A stretch of 64,000 bases of DNA from Cercis canadensis (Eukaryota; Streptophyta; Magnoliopsida; Fabales; Fabaceae), in contig QAOA01005753.1 of assembly GCA_003255065.1 (NCBI GenBank), positions 180,765-244,764 of the forward strand, given 5' to 3'. The notes under the pieces are model-generated. The model saw nothing but the letters and a program-made list of their open reading frames with translations, was not told the DNA's origin and searched no databases. This document shows, one piece after another, positions 33,694-45,241 of this stretch. Numbering within the stretch: the first letter of the stretch is position 1; every line of letters begins with the position of its first letter. The position numbers and the translations under genes were made by a program.

Positions 33694-35068
33694 GCTTTTT
33701 GCACTCCTGGGCAAAATCAAAAGAAACAAACTAACTAGAATAAGAAAAATAACTCTCTAATCAAATCAAGAATGCAAAGATTAAGGTAAGAAAATTCAAA
33801 CTTAATCTTATCGTTGTGAGTACCTTGTTATAGAGAACACAACTAAAGAACCAAAAACATGGCAATTTTATTTAATAGGAATGAGTCAAAGTAGATAGCC
33901 TCTCACAAGATAAATAAATGCTCTCAATTCTCTCAAGTGTCTAAGGTAAGTATTTCTCTCCCATCATCCTATCAAAATCACACTACCATAAGCTTGTTCA
34001 CTTTCTCAATCTCCACTACCTATGTCACATGCATAACACAAATCAAAAGGACTTTTAAAGGGTTGCAATGGGGAAAGGTAAAAGGATGTCAATAATATGG
34101 AAAAATGGCTAAAGCACCCAAGGAATCACAAAGAGCATCTAATTATGGAGAATTTTAAGTACTTTATGCATCTTGACTTTGGGCTTCAACTCATTTTTTT
34201 TTTCTTTTCCCAAAACAACTTTATTCTTTTGTTGCTGCTGTATTTTTTTTTTTCATTTTTTTTTTGAAACATAACACTTAACAATTTCAACCACAACCAA
34301 TCAGCCACAACTTGATGCTTTGTTTTTGTAAGAGTTTACTCCTTTTTTATTCAATGCAATGCTCTGCAATTCCTAAGGGTTGGGTAGGACATGGTTTTAC
34401 ACTTAGGCTTGCAATGAGCTACACATGAAAGAAAAGATCAATAGGCTCAAAAAGGGGAAATCAAAGGATAACATCAAGGTTAGCTATTTGGTCAAGTAGC
34501 TTCTCAAAGAAAGGAATGTCTTAATCGCTTCTATGTATGCATGTGCAAATGTAATCTCAACTAAGAAACAGAACAAGTTCTAGAGCGTCAAAATGATAGA
34601 TGAAAACACACAAGAAAGAATCATGACATATGGCTCAAATCCTCACAGCTTATAAGACTACTAAGAATTAACTTATCCAAATCAAATTTTGTTGCCATAT
34701 CACTTAAATCCAAGAAGCAAGATAATTGTCCACTCATGTTATAGCACTTAAGAATCAAAATTGCTTCAAACCACTCTCTTCATAACTCTTAAATTGATTG
34801 GAAAGAACTAGAAAAATTTAAAAACACATAAAACAGAAAATTAAGCCTAAAACAGAAAACATAACACTAAAAATCTAAACAGAAAATAGTAAAAACAGCA
34901 AGTAAAGTAAAATAGGAAAACAGAAAGCATAAAAACACACACAACAAGCTAATCCCTCCCCCACACTTAAATTTTTGCAGTGTCCTCAATGCAAAGCACA
35001 AAGCAAACAGTAAAAGCAAGCAAGACACTAAAAATAAAAGAGAAAGGGAAAGAAAACAGCCTGTGGGT
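33694..35068 (-). other. 3' noncoding region of element G with an internal polypurine-like motif at 34957-34969
   Basis: No supported gene. The 13-mer TAAGTGTGGGGGA (minus strand) lies about 100 bp after the integrase stop, as in B, C and D. An 88-codon hydrophobic frame at 35133-34867, also present in D, overlaps the integrase end; its coding status is doubtful. Confidence 0.7.
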
Positions 35069-38000
35069 TTAATTCTCATAAAGGGCAGCAGACAAGTGCA
35101 CCTCCTCCACCACTTGCTCTTGAAAACCCTCATAGAAAGGTTTCAGTCGATGTTCGTTCACTGGGAAGGCCTGGTTGGTTGCCTCATTCTTGATCTGAAT
35201 TGCACCATAAGGAAAGACATGAGTCACCACAAAAGGACCCATCCATCGAGAAAGAAGCTTGTCGGGCATTAGCTTGAGATGAGAGTTGTAGAGTAGCACT
35301 TTCTGACCAATGTAGAACTCTTTTCTCACCAACATCTTGTCATGGACAGCCTTGGTCTTTTCTTTGTAGATTCTGGAATTCTCATAAGCTGCCAACCGGA
35401 TTTCATCAAGTTCCTGCAGGTGGAGTTTCCTCTGTGATCCGGCTTGGGCTAAATCAAGATTACATTGCTTCACAGCCCAGTACGCCTTATGCTCGATCTC
35501 TACTGGAAGGTGACATGCCTTGCCAAAGACTAGCCTGTAAGGGGACATGCCTATAGGGGTCTTGTAGGCAGTCCGATAGGCCCACAATGCATCATCCAAA
35601 CGCAGGCTCCAGTCCTTTCTGTTGGGCTGGACAGTCTTCTCTAAAATTTGCTTAATCTCCCTATTTGACACCTCTGCTTGCCCATTGGTCTGTGGATGGT
35701 AAGGGGTTGACACCTTGTGCACCACACCATACTTTCTCAACAAAGCAGCCATGTGCCTATTGCAGAAGTGTGAACCTTGGTCACTGATGATGGCTCTTGG
35801 AACGCCGAACCTGCAGAAAATGTGAGTCCTGACAAAATCTAAGACAACACGAGAATCATCAGTCCGGGTGGCCTTGGCCTCTACCCATTTAGAAACATAG
35901 TCCACAGCTAAAAGAATATACACAAAACCAAAAGAAGTAGGGAAAGGACCCATGAAATCGATGCCCCAAACATCAAATATCTCACAAAACAGCAAAGGCT
36001 GTTGAGGCATCTCATTCCTACGAGAAATATTACCTGTCCGTTGGCATTGGGCACAATTCTTACAAAAGCTGTACGCATCATGAAATAGGGTAGGCCAATA
36101 GAGTCCAGAATCTAAAACTTTACGAGCAGTGCGCTGAGGTCCAAAATGACCACCACATGCAGAAGTATGACAGAACTGTAACACAGACTCAGACTCATGT
36201 CCAGGCACACACCTCCTAATTACTTGGTCACTACAGAGTCTCCACAAGTAGGGGTCATCCCACACATAATGTTTGGATTCACTTTTAAGCTTATCTACTT
36301 GATGCTTCTTAAAATAAGCAGGTAACTCAGAAGCAACTAAGTAGTTTACCAGGTCAGCATACCAAGGATCTGTACCTTGCAGCTGATAAAGCTGCTCATC
36401 CGGGAAGGTTTCTCTGATGGGAAGGTTGTCCAAAGTCAGTGGTATCCGACTCAGGTGATCTGCTACCAAGTTCTCGGCTCCACTCTTGTCTCTGATCTCA
36501 AGGTCGAATTCTTGCAAGAGCAGCATCCACCTAATGAGCATAGGCTTCGCATTCGGCTTCTTGAGCAAGTACTTTAAAGCTGCATGATCAGAGAAAGCAA
36601 TGACTTTAGAATTAAGCAAATATGAACGAAATTTATCTAAAGCAAACACAATTGCAAGGAGCTCTTTCTCAGTAGTGGTATAATTTGCTTGGGCAGCATC
36701 CAAAGTGCGAGAGGCATAATAAATCACGTGGGACAGCTTGTCCACTCGCTGTGTAAGGACAGCTCCTACTGCAAAGTTTGATGCATCGCACATAAGCTCA
36801 AAGCAGGTAACTCAGAAGCAACTAAGTAGTTTACCAGGTCAGCATACGAAGGATCTGTACCTTGCAGCTGATAAAGCTGCTTATTCGGGAAGGTTTCTCT
36901 GATGGGAAGGTTGTCCAAAGTCAGTGGCATCCGAATCAGGTGATCTGCTACCAAGTTCTCGGCTCCACTCTTGTCTCTGATCTCAAGGTCGAATTCTTGC
37001 AAGAGCAGCATCCACCTAATGAGCCTAGGCTTTGCATCCGGCTTCTTGAGCAAGTACCTTAAAGCTGCATGATCAGAGAAAGCAATGACTTTAGAATTAA
37101 GCAAATATGAACGAAATTTATCTAAAGCAAACACAATTGCAAGGAGCTCTTTCTCAGTAGTGGTGTAATTTGCTTGGGCAGCATCCAAAGTGCGAGAGGC
37201 ATAATAAATCACGTGGGACAGCTTGTCCACTCGCTGTGCAAGGACAGCTCCTACTGCAAAGTTTGATGCATCGCACATAAGCTCAAAGGGAAACTCCCAG
37301 TTAGGTGGCTGCATGATGGGAGGGGAGGTAAGACTCCGCTTCAGCTGATCAAAGGCTACTCTGCACTGCTTATCAAAGTCAAAATCTACTTCTTTCTGGA
37401 GAAGCTTAGACAATGGCAAGGCAATCTTGCTGAAGTCCTGGATGAATCGCCTGTAAAACCCTGCATGACCAAGAAAGGAACGCACTTCCCGCACACAAGT
37501 GGGGTAGGGTAAGGAGGCAATAACATCTATCTTAGCCTTATCTACTTCAATGCCTTTGCTAGAAATTACATGCCCTAAAACTATGCCTTGTTCGACCATG
37601 AAGTGGCATTTCTCAAAATTAAGAACAAGGTTAATCTCAATGCATCTATCAAGTACCCTAGCAAGGCTATCTAAACATGCATCAAAAGAGGAGCCATATA
37701 CAGTAAATTTATCCATGAATACCTCCATGCAGTGTTCTAAAAAATTAGAAAATATGCTCACCATACACCGCTGGAATGTACCAGGGGCATTACACAGGCC
37801 GAAGGGCATCCTCCTATATGCAAATGTGCCGAATGGACAGGTGAAAGTCGCCTTCTCCTGATCCTCTGGGGCTATGTAAATCTGGAAGTAGCCTGAGAAG
37901 CCATCCAGGAAGCAGTAATGGGACTTCCCTGCCAGTCTTTCTAACATCTGATCAATAAAGGGTAGAGGGAAGTGATCCTTCCTTGTCGCCTGGTTGAGTC

Positions 38001-39150
38001 TTCTATAATCGATGCAGACGCGCCAGCTGTTCTGCACTCTGGTGGGGATCAACTCGTTCTTCTCATTGGCTACCACAGTTATGCCACTCTTCTTTGGAAC
38101 CACTTGAACTGGACTCACCCATTTGCTATCTGAGATGAGGTAGATAATGCCGGCTGACAACAGCTTGCTCACTTCTTTCTTGACCACATCCAGAATCAAC
38201 GGGTTAAGTCGCCTTTGGGGCTGTCTCACTGGTTTAGCTTCTTCCTCTAATAAAATCCTATGCATGCAGGTGGAGGGGCTAATGTCAGGAATGTCTGCTA
38301 GTGTCCATCCAATAGCTGTCTTCCGCTGCTTCAAAATCTGCAACAACCTCTCTTCTTGTTCAAGTTGCAGATTGTTGGCTATGATGACAGGCAGCTTTTC
38401 TTCTGCTTCTAAGAAAGCATACTTGAGATGGTCAGGTAACGGTTTCAGCTCAAGAATAGGTGGTTGCTGTACAGAAGGAACTAGCTTGGTTGGAGAAACC
38501 AAGTCTGCTGTGTGAAGCTCAGAAACACCTGCAAGCTCTGCACTATGCTCCAAAACAGTCTCATCATATCCCATATATGCAGAAATTTCAGAACAGGCAG
38601 CACAACTCCCATCACAATTAGTACATGCAAGGCAATCTAAAGTATCTAGCAAGCCTACTATATCAAGAAATCCAGCTACCAATTCAGCATGCACATCATC
38701 AACTAGCAGGTCTATGACATCTATTTGGAATACTGAATGCTCTTCTAGAGGGTGTTTCATGGCATCACTTAAATTAAAACGAATTACAGTGTCACCAAAT
38801 TCCATGGACAGGGTACCAGCATGCACATCAATTATGGTCTTAGCAGTTTTAAGGAAGGGTCTACCTAAGATCAAAGGGGCATGTCTAGATGTAGACTCAT
38901 CCTCCATATTTAACACATAAAAATCTGCTGGAAATATTAAATCATTTACCCTAACCAAAACATCCTCAAGAAGGCCTGCAGGATAGGCTGTGCTTCTATT
39001 AGCAAGCTGAATGACTACTCCAGTGGGCTTCAGTTCTCCAATCTGCAGTGATGAATAGATGGACTAGGGCATCACGTTGATGGAAGCACCCAGATCTAGC
39101 ATGGCATTTGTAAACTGCTTGTCTCCAATAGTGCAGGGAATGGTGAAAGT
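35069..39150 (-). pseudogene. pol: Element G pol remnant (RT active site lost, integrase open)
   Basis: Protease has DLGAS near 39095, followed by a stop (CCC-TAG) at about 39066. RT is otherwise well kept but reads FMDKFTVYG where relatives have FMDD: the second catalytic Asp is Lys (codon at 37708-37710). A 485-bp duplication at 36318-37287 then breaks RNase H. Downstream, a 574-codon frame (36793-35069) holds the second RNase H copy and a full integrase: zinc region, D in GIDFMG, D in ISDQGSHF, E in NGQAEVSN, and the C-terminal WMGPFVV module. Integrase looks undamaged, but translation would not reach it. Confidence 0.87.
36318..37287. repeat. 485-bp tandem duplication in element G RNase H
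   Basis: The segment from gcaggtaactcagaagcaac at 36318 recurs at 36803. Copies differ at several positions. Only G has it. The junction joins the MCDASN region to the downstream linker and shifts the frame. Confidence 0.9.
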
Positions 39151-41026
39151 TCCAGGATCAGTGCACTTTGATGGTAAGTTAGGCTGGATCATTGCTGACA
39201 CGTTTCTGCTCATGCTCACTTTCTCATTGCCTTTCAGTCTTCTCTTGTGGGTTCACAAATCCTTCAGAAACCTTGCATACTTGGGAATCTGTTTAATTGC
39301 TTCCAGAAGAGGTATATTGACTTCTACCTTCCTGAAAGTATCCATGATCTCTTTATCTAGCTCATGCTCAGCAATTTTCTTGGACTGTGTAATTCTGTTT
39401 GGAAAGGGGAGAGGAATACTGGGGGTAGAGCTCTCTGCCTGATCCTGAAGGTGGATTGGCTGTTGTTTTGGAATAGCTTTAGGGGCTGCAGGGTCTGAAT
39501 TTTTTTCTTAAACAAAATTTTGAACCGTAGAAGGCAGGCTAGGTTCTGGAGCACTCACTTCTTTACCATTGCGCAGGGTTATGGCACTCACATTGCCTCT
39601 TGGATTGGTGACTGTCTGAGAAGGTAAACTGCCAGAACCTTGAGACTTCATCTCACTAATGGTGCTTGCAAGTTGACCTATCTGAGTCTCCAAGCTCTGA
39701 ATGCTAGTCTCAGTCCTCTGTTGGAATTGGATGTTGCTACTTGCCAATTGCTTCACTAAGTCTTCCAGGCTCGGTTCTGGCTTGTTAGCTTGCTGCATAG
39801 GCTGCTTCATTGGTGCTTGGTACTGCTGGTTGCTTGAACTTGCATTGTACCTAGGCTGTTGTGGCTGGTACGTTTGTTGTTGCTGCTGCTGGTAAGGTTG
39901 GCCAGAATTTCCTCCATACCTTAAATTAGGGTGATCTCTCCAACCAGGGTTGTAGGTGGAGGAGTGGGGGTCATATCGGGGCTGCTGGTAAGGTCTGCCA
40001 GGAAAGACTCCAGCCACTACTTCAGTGTTGTCTTGGAGAGTAGGACATTGATCTGTTGGATGACTAGACAGGGAACAAATTCCACATAGCTTGGCATGAG
40101 CTTGAACCGGTGTGTGCCCCATTGCTAGCTGTCTAACCAAGGAGGTCAATTCCTCCAAACGAGTCTCCACCCTTTGTTGATCTGCCATCTGCACCTCATT
40201 CACTCCTCTAGCTGGGGTGAGCATCCTTGTGCCAAATTGCTGTGCATTGTCTGACATTTTGGATATTAAATCTCTTGCAGCTGCAGGGGTCTTGTCCACT
40301 AAGGCACCTCCAGAAGCAGCATCCACATAGCCTCGATCCATAGGAAGAAGTCCTTCGTAGAAATATTGGATGAGCAACTGGTCACTGATTTGATGATGGG
40401 GGCAGCTTCCACAGAGTTTCTTGAATCTCTCCCAATACTCATGTAGTGTCTCTCCACTGTTTTGCCTTATGCCACATATTTCTTTTCGGATGGCAGCAGC
40501 TCTTGAGGCAGGGAAGAATCTTTCAAGAAAGCACCTCTTCAAGTCATTCCAGCATGTGATGATGGATGGCTGCAAGTATAGCCAATCCTTCGCTGCTCCA
40601 TCTAATGAAAAGGGAAAAGCCCTAAGCTTGATGTGCTCCTCTTCAATTGACTGAGGCTTCATGGTAGAACACACTATGTGAAATTCCTTCAAATGCTTGT
40701 GAGGATCTTCACCTGCAAGTCCATGAAACTTTAGGAGCAAGTGTATTAATCCAGACTTTAATTCGAAATTAGCATTAGGATATTGAATACACAAAGGTTG
40801 GTAATTATCATCAGGGGCAGCCAACTCCAAGTGTCCTAGCCCTAGCATGCATGTCATTATTTCCAGCCCCATTATTAGCAGCAAGATCAACCTCGGGGTT
40901 AATGTCATTGGTAGCCATATTATGCTCTATGTGATTAGGAGTTCTACGTGCCCTAGCAAGTGTGTGCAAGGTTCTCTCTATTTCAGAATCACCTTCAAGT
41001 AGTTCAAATTGAGAGGACCGAGTCAT
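39151..41026 (-). pseudogene. gag: Element G gag remnant
   Basis: Starts at 41026 (MTRSSQFELLEGDSEIERTL) and covers the Athila-type gag domain, a CX2CX4HX4C zinc knuckle (LCGICSLSSHPTDQC), a Q-rich segment and the link to protease. A small deletion near 40825 shifts the frame about 70 codons in. A TAA near 39508 replaces a CAA in VQEK. A second copy of the first codons lies upstream at about 41476 because of the 451-bp duplication. Confidence 0.85.
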
Positions 41027-41870
41027 GCACTATGCAAATCAAAAGATAACAACACTCTAAAACACACTAGAACACACAAAAACAGTAAAACAATGAAAGA
41101 AAAGTGCAAAAACCACAACACACTAAATGCACTAGACAAATGCAAAAAGACACCAAAATAATACTAATTGACCCAACAAAACATTTTTTAAAATTTTTCT
41201 ACCAGCACAGCATGAAATATTGATGAAACTGAAACTCAAAAATGAAATAAAAAATCTTAAAAAATTGAAAAAGGGGTTCAAACGATGGAATTTGGCCGAG
41301 ATAGGGTAGTGCTCAATGCTTAAGCATTGAGCTATATTTCTCACACCGTTTTCCTTCAACTGACCAATTTTCAGCTCAATCAGAGCACAAAAATCCATAC
41401 AGAATTTTGACCCGTAAAAAGGTTCTCTCTATTTCAGAATCACCTTCAAGTAGTTCAAATTGAGAAGACCGAGTCATGTACTATGCAAATCAAAAGATAA
41501 CAACACTCTAAAACACACTAGAACACACAAAAACAGTGAATCAATGAAAGAAAAGTGCAAAAACCACAACACACTAAATGCACTAGACAAATGCAAAAAG
41601 ACACCAAAATAATACTAATTGACCCAACAAAACATTTTTTAAAATTTTTCTACCACCACAGCATGAAATATTGATGAAAATGAAACTCAAAAATGAAATA
41701 AAAAATCTTAAAAAATTGAAAAAGGGGTTCAAACGATGGAATTTGGCCGAGATAGGGTAGTGCTCAATGCTTAAGAATTGAGCTATATTTCTCACACCGT
41801 TTTCCTTCAACTGACCAATTTTCAGCTCAATCAGAGCACAAAAATCCGTACATAATTTTGACCCGTAAAA
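40969..41870. repeat. 451-bp tandem duplication covering the element G gag start and leader
   Basis: Segments beginning aggttctctctatttcag at 40969 and 41420 repeat with a 451-bp period and few differences. Each contains a gag ATG. A and C have one copy. Confidence 0.9.
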
Positions 41871-42364
41871 TCATAATTTCAAGCCAAAACGCTAGGGAAA
41901 CAGGGAAAAATTTGGGAATAGGCACAAGAATTCACACAATGAGAACCTAAAATAGTAAGGCAAACAAGAGAGCAAGAAAAAAAAATAATCACAGACCTTA
42001 CACAATATAGAAATTTTACCAAAAAGTGAACTAAGATAGCAAAGGGGACAGAATAGCGGCAAAGGAGACAAAACAAAGGCAATAATAGCACAAAGTTTAG
42101 CTCACAGTGCTTCTCACAAAGCAATTTCTCTGTCCATTAATTTGTAGCTCAATCCCAATTGGTCAGAATCAAAAACAAGACAGAAACAGAAACACTAACC
42201 AAAGAAAGACAACCTAAACAAAACAGGAAAACAAAACAGGAAAACAAAATAGGAAAACAAGTAGAACAGGAGGAGATGATGAAGAACAATGACTAGAAAC
42301 AAGAACAATAAGCAAATAAAATAGTAACAAAAGAGTCTTAAGAAGATTAATATGTTAGGTAAAA
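41871..42364 (-). other. Element G leader, single-copy part
   Basis: A-rich leader between the duplicated segment and the primer-binding site. No gene is seen. Confidence 0.7.
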
Positions 42365-42382
42365 TCCCCGGCAACGGCACCA
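42365..42382 (-). other. Primer-binding site of element G
   Basis: One mismatch to the tRNA-Asp complement TGGCGCCGTTGCCGGGGA on the minus strand. Confidence 0.9.
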
Positions 42383-42388
42383 AAATTT

Positions 42389-43694
42389 TGACGGGTGCCG
42401 AACCGTACAAAATTAAACTACTAATTGCAATGAAATTGTAGTATAGGATGCAACCAGTGTCGTCTCCCAAAGATTCACCAGAACAACTAATCTTTTAAGA
42501 ACTTAAGCAAGAACAGAATAATGGGGGTTTTGTGTTGAATGCAATATACTAAGAATTAAGAAAGCAGTAAACTGAATTTATCAAATAAGAGAAAATGCAA
42601 TCAACTCAAGCAGGCAACCAAACTCTAATCCATCCTTGTTCACTAAAGATAACCTAGATCTGATTTAATTCTTGGTTAAGTGTTACCTGGAACCCCTAAC
42701 AATAACACTTAGAATTCCTACTAATTTACCAATAAGGATTCAATTAATTATGGAATTAAGACTCTAGGCAACTGCTCTATATCACTAAATCCAAATTAAT
42801 TTAATAACCGAATTATCCAAGTTAACCATATATTAAAGACCTTTAAAGTATGATTATCAATCTGATTACTGTTATGAATCTAATCAACCGATTTAAATTC
42901 AAACAACTCATGGAATCAAAGTACCATTCAATCACATGAAGAAGGGGAGAAGCAGTAATTCAAATTAAATTAAATCAAACCCGGTTGAAGCACAGGAACT
43001 CTGGATTGTCAAGTTTGGCTCCTCTTGAATTGATTACAAACGAACTTAGCCTTCCATGGAAGACTTGAACACAAAGCAAAGGGGAAAAACGAACTCAGCA
43101 AAGGAGGCAGCACCAGCTCAAGGAATTTCATATCTCTTTTGATTGTCTATGTTTTGCCTCAACAACTTGAGAATATATACTAGTTGGCTGCCTCCTCTAG
43201 GTTTTCTAATGGTTTCCTAATTACAAAATAAACCTAGTTTCCTAAATTATTAATGGTAAAAAATGATCAAGCCCTAGTGTCATGTGTGCTGGCCCAAAAA
43301 GCAGATGTTGGCCCAAATAAACATGCTCTGGTCCAATAGGCAGCCCTAAGGAAAGGAATCAGTCAATGTTGGGCAGAGCAGAAAATCTGGACTGCTTGCA
43401 CACGAATTTCAGTTATCCAGACACAAGAATCAGCTTCTGGGATCTTCATATGAAATGTGGAATTTTTTGTCAGCTTTCCAAAAAAACTAGAATCACATCA
43501 ATCGGACTTCTGTAGCAAAAGATATGGTGAAAAACATAAGTAGTGCCAGAATTTAACAATTTAAGCAATTAAAATCTACAAGCACCAACAAGTCCAATTC
43601 TACAAAACATGTCTAAAAGCCATAGAAATACTAGAAACACACACTAAAAGACTAAGTATAAGGGAAACAAATAGTATAAAATAATATGTTATCA
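42389..43694 (-). repeat. 5' LTR of element G (family I LTR)
   Basis: 1306 bp, plus-strand termini TGACGGG and TTATCA, TATATA box at 43174-43179 (minus strand). The right flank gtacc is inside H's integrase. The left partner LTR (32304-33677) is not flanked by a matching repeat because it is shared with F. Confidence 0.92.
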
Positions 43695-45236
43695 GTACCT
43701 TTGTCACTAATGATAGCTCTAGGTTCTCCAAACCTAGTGAACAATTTCCTAAGGAACTTAACAACTACCCTAACATCATTGGTAGGTAAAGCCTGAGCTT
43801 CAAACCATTTAAATACATAGTCTACTGCAACTAGGATATACTTGTTTCCAAAGGATGAGGGAAAAGGACCAATGAAGTCAATGCCCTAGACATCAAAGAC
43901 CTTACACACAAATATATTGGTTTGGGGCATTTCATCCTTCCTAGAGATGTTACCTGTGCGCTGGCAATTGTCACATTGTTTTACATACCTTTGAGCATCC
44001 TTCAATAAGGTAGGGCAATAAAAACCTAATTCTAGGACTTTCATTGTTGTCCCACTGGCTTGATAATGTCATTTGGTTGGACCCTTATGGCAGTGCTCCA
44101 TGATAATTTTGGTCTCTGAATAGGCAACATAACGCCTTATCATTTGGTCTACATAAATACAAAATGGATAGGAGTTTTCCCAAAGGTAATATTTCAAATT
44201 AGAGAAGAATTTCTTTTTCTGTGAATAAGTTAATTCGTATGGCAGAACTCTACCTACAAGGTAATTAGCAAAGTCAGCAAACCAAGGTATGTCTTTCACC
44301 TCTATCCATATAGTTGTTCGTCTAGAAAAGTGTCATTCAAGTCCTCACACACTAACCCCCCTTGAGCTGGGAATTCCATATGAGACAAGTGGTATGTTGC
44401 TAGGTTCTTGGTTCCCTTACAATCTTGGATCTCTAGGTCAAACTCCTACAACAACAAAACCCAGCGTATTAGTCGAGGCTTAGCATCATTTTTACTCAAA
44501 AGATACCTTAGTGCTGAGTGTTTAGTACACACAATGACTTTAGTTAGAATAAGGTAGCATCTAAATTTATCTAAAGAATAAACTACTGCAAGCAACTCCT
44601 TCTCATTGGTAGTGTAGTTCTTCTAAGCATTAACCAAGGTTTTGCTTGCATAATAGATGGGTCTGAAGTGCTTGTCCTTGTGTTGTCCCAAAACTACTCC
44701 TACTGCAAAATTACTTGCATCATACATTAGTTCAAATGGCAATGACCAATCAGGTGCAACCATAATAGGAGCAGTAGTCAATTTGTCTTTTAAAGTGTTA
44801 AATGCAGCCACACAGTCATCATCTAAGACAAAATGTACATCATTTTCAAGTAACTTAGCAAGATGTCTAGCTATCTTGGAAAAGTCTTCAATAAATCTTT
44901 TATAGAAGCCAACATGACCTAGAAAGCTCCTAACTGTCTTCACTGAAGTAGGTGGTGGCAGTTTAGCTATGATCTCTATTTTTGCCCTATCGACCTCTAT
45001 ATCCTTACTAGAGATTTTATGGCCTAATACTATACCTTCCTGAACCATAAAATGACACTTCTCCTAATTTAGGACCAGATTAGTTTCCTCACACCTCTCA
45101 AAGACTCGAGCTAAGTTATGCAAGCACAGTTCAAAAGAGTTATCAAAAACAAAGAAGTCGTCCATAAATACCTCCATGATGTCCTTAACTAATTTATCAA
45201 AGATTGCCATCATACACCTTTGAAAGGTGATAGAGG

Positions 45237-45241
45237 CATTA
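45237..45241. repeat. Target-site duplication, left copy
   Basis: catta immediately before the solo LTR, identical to 46674-46678. Confidence 0.9.

Larger units (their letters stand above)
33678..43694 (-). mobile_element. Element G: near full-length Athila-type family I element
   Basis: Minus strand: 5' LTR (43694-42389), primer-binding site, leader, gag, protease, RT, RNase H, integrase, 3' noncoding region, polypurine tract, then the LTR shared with F (33677-32304). It is the most complete family I element here, but it has duplications of 451 bp (gag start and leader) and 485 bp (RNase H), stops in gag and protease, a gag frameshift and an RT active-site change. Its right end cuts the integrase of element H. 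Confidence 0.9.
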
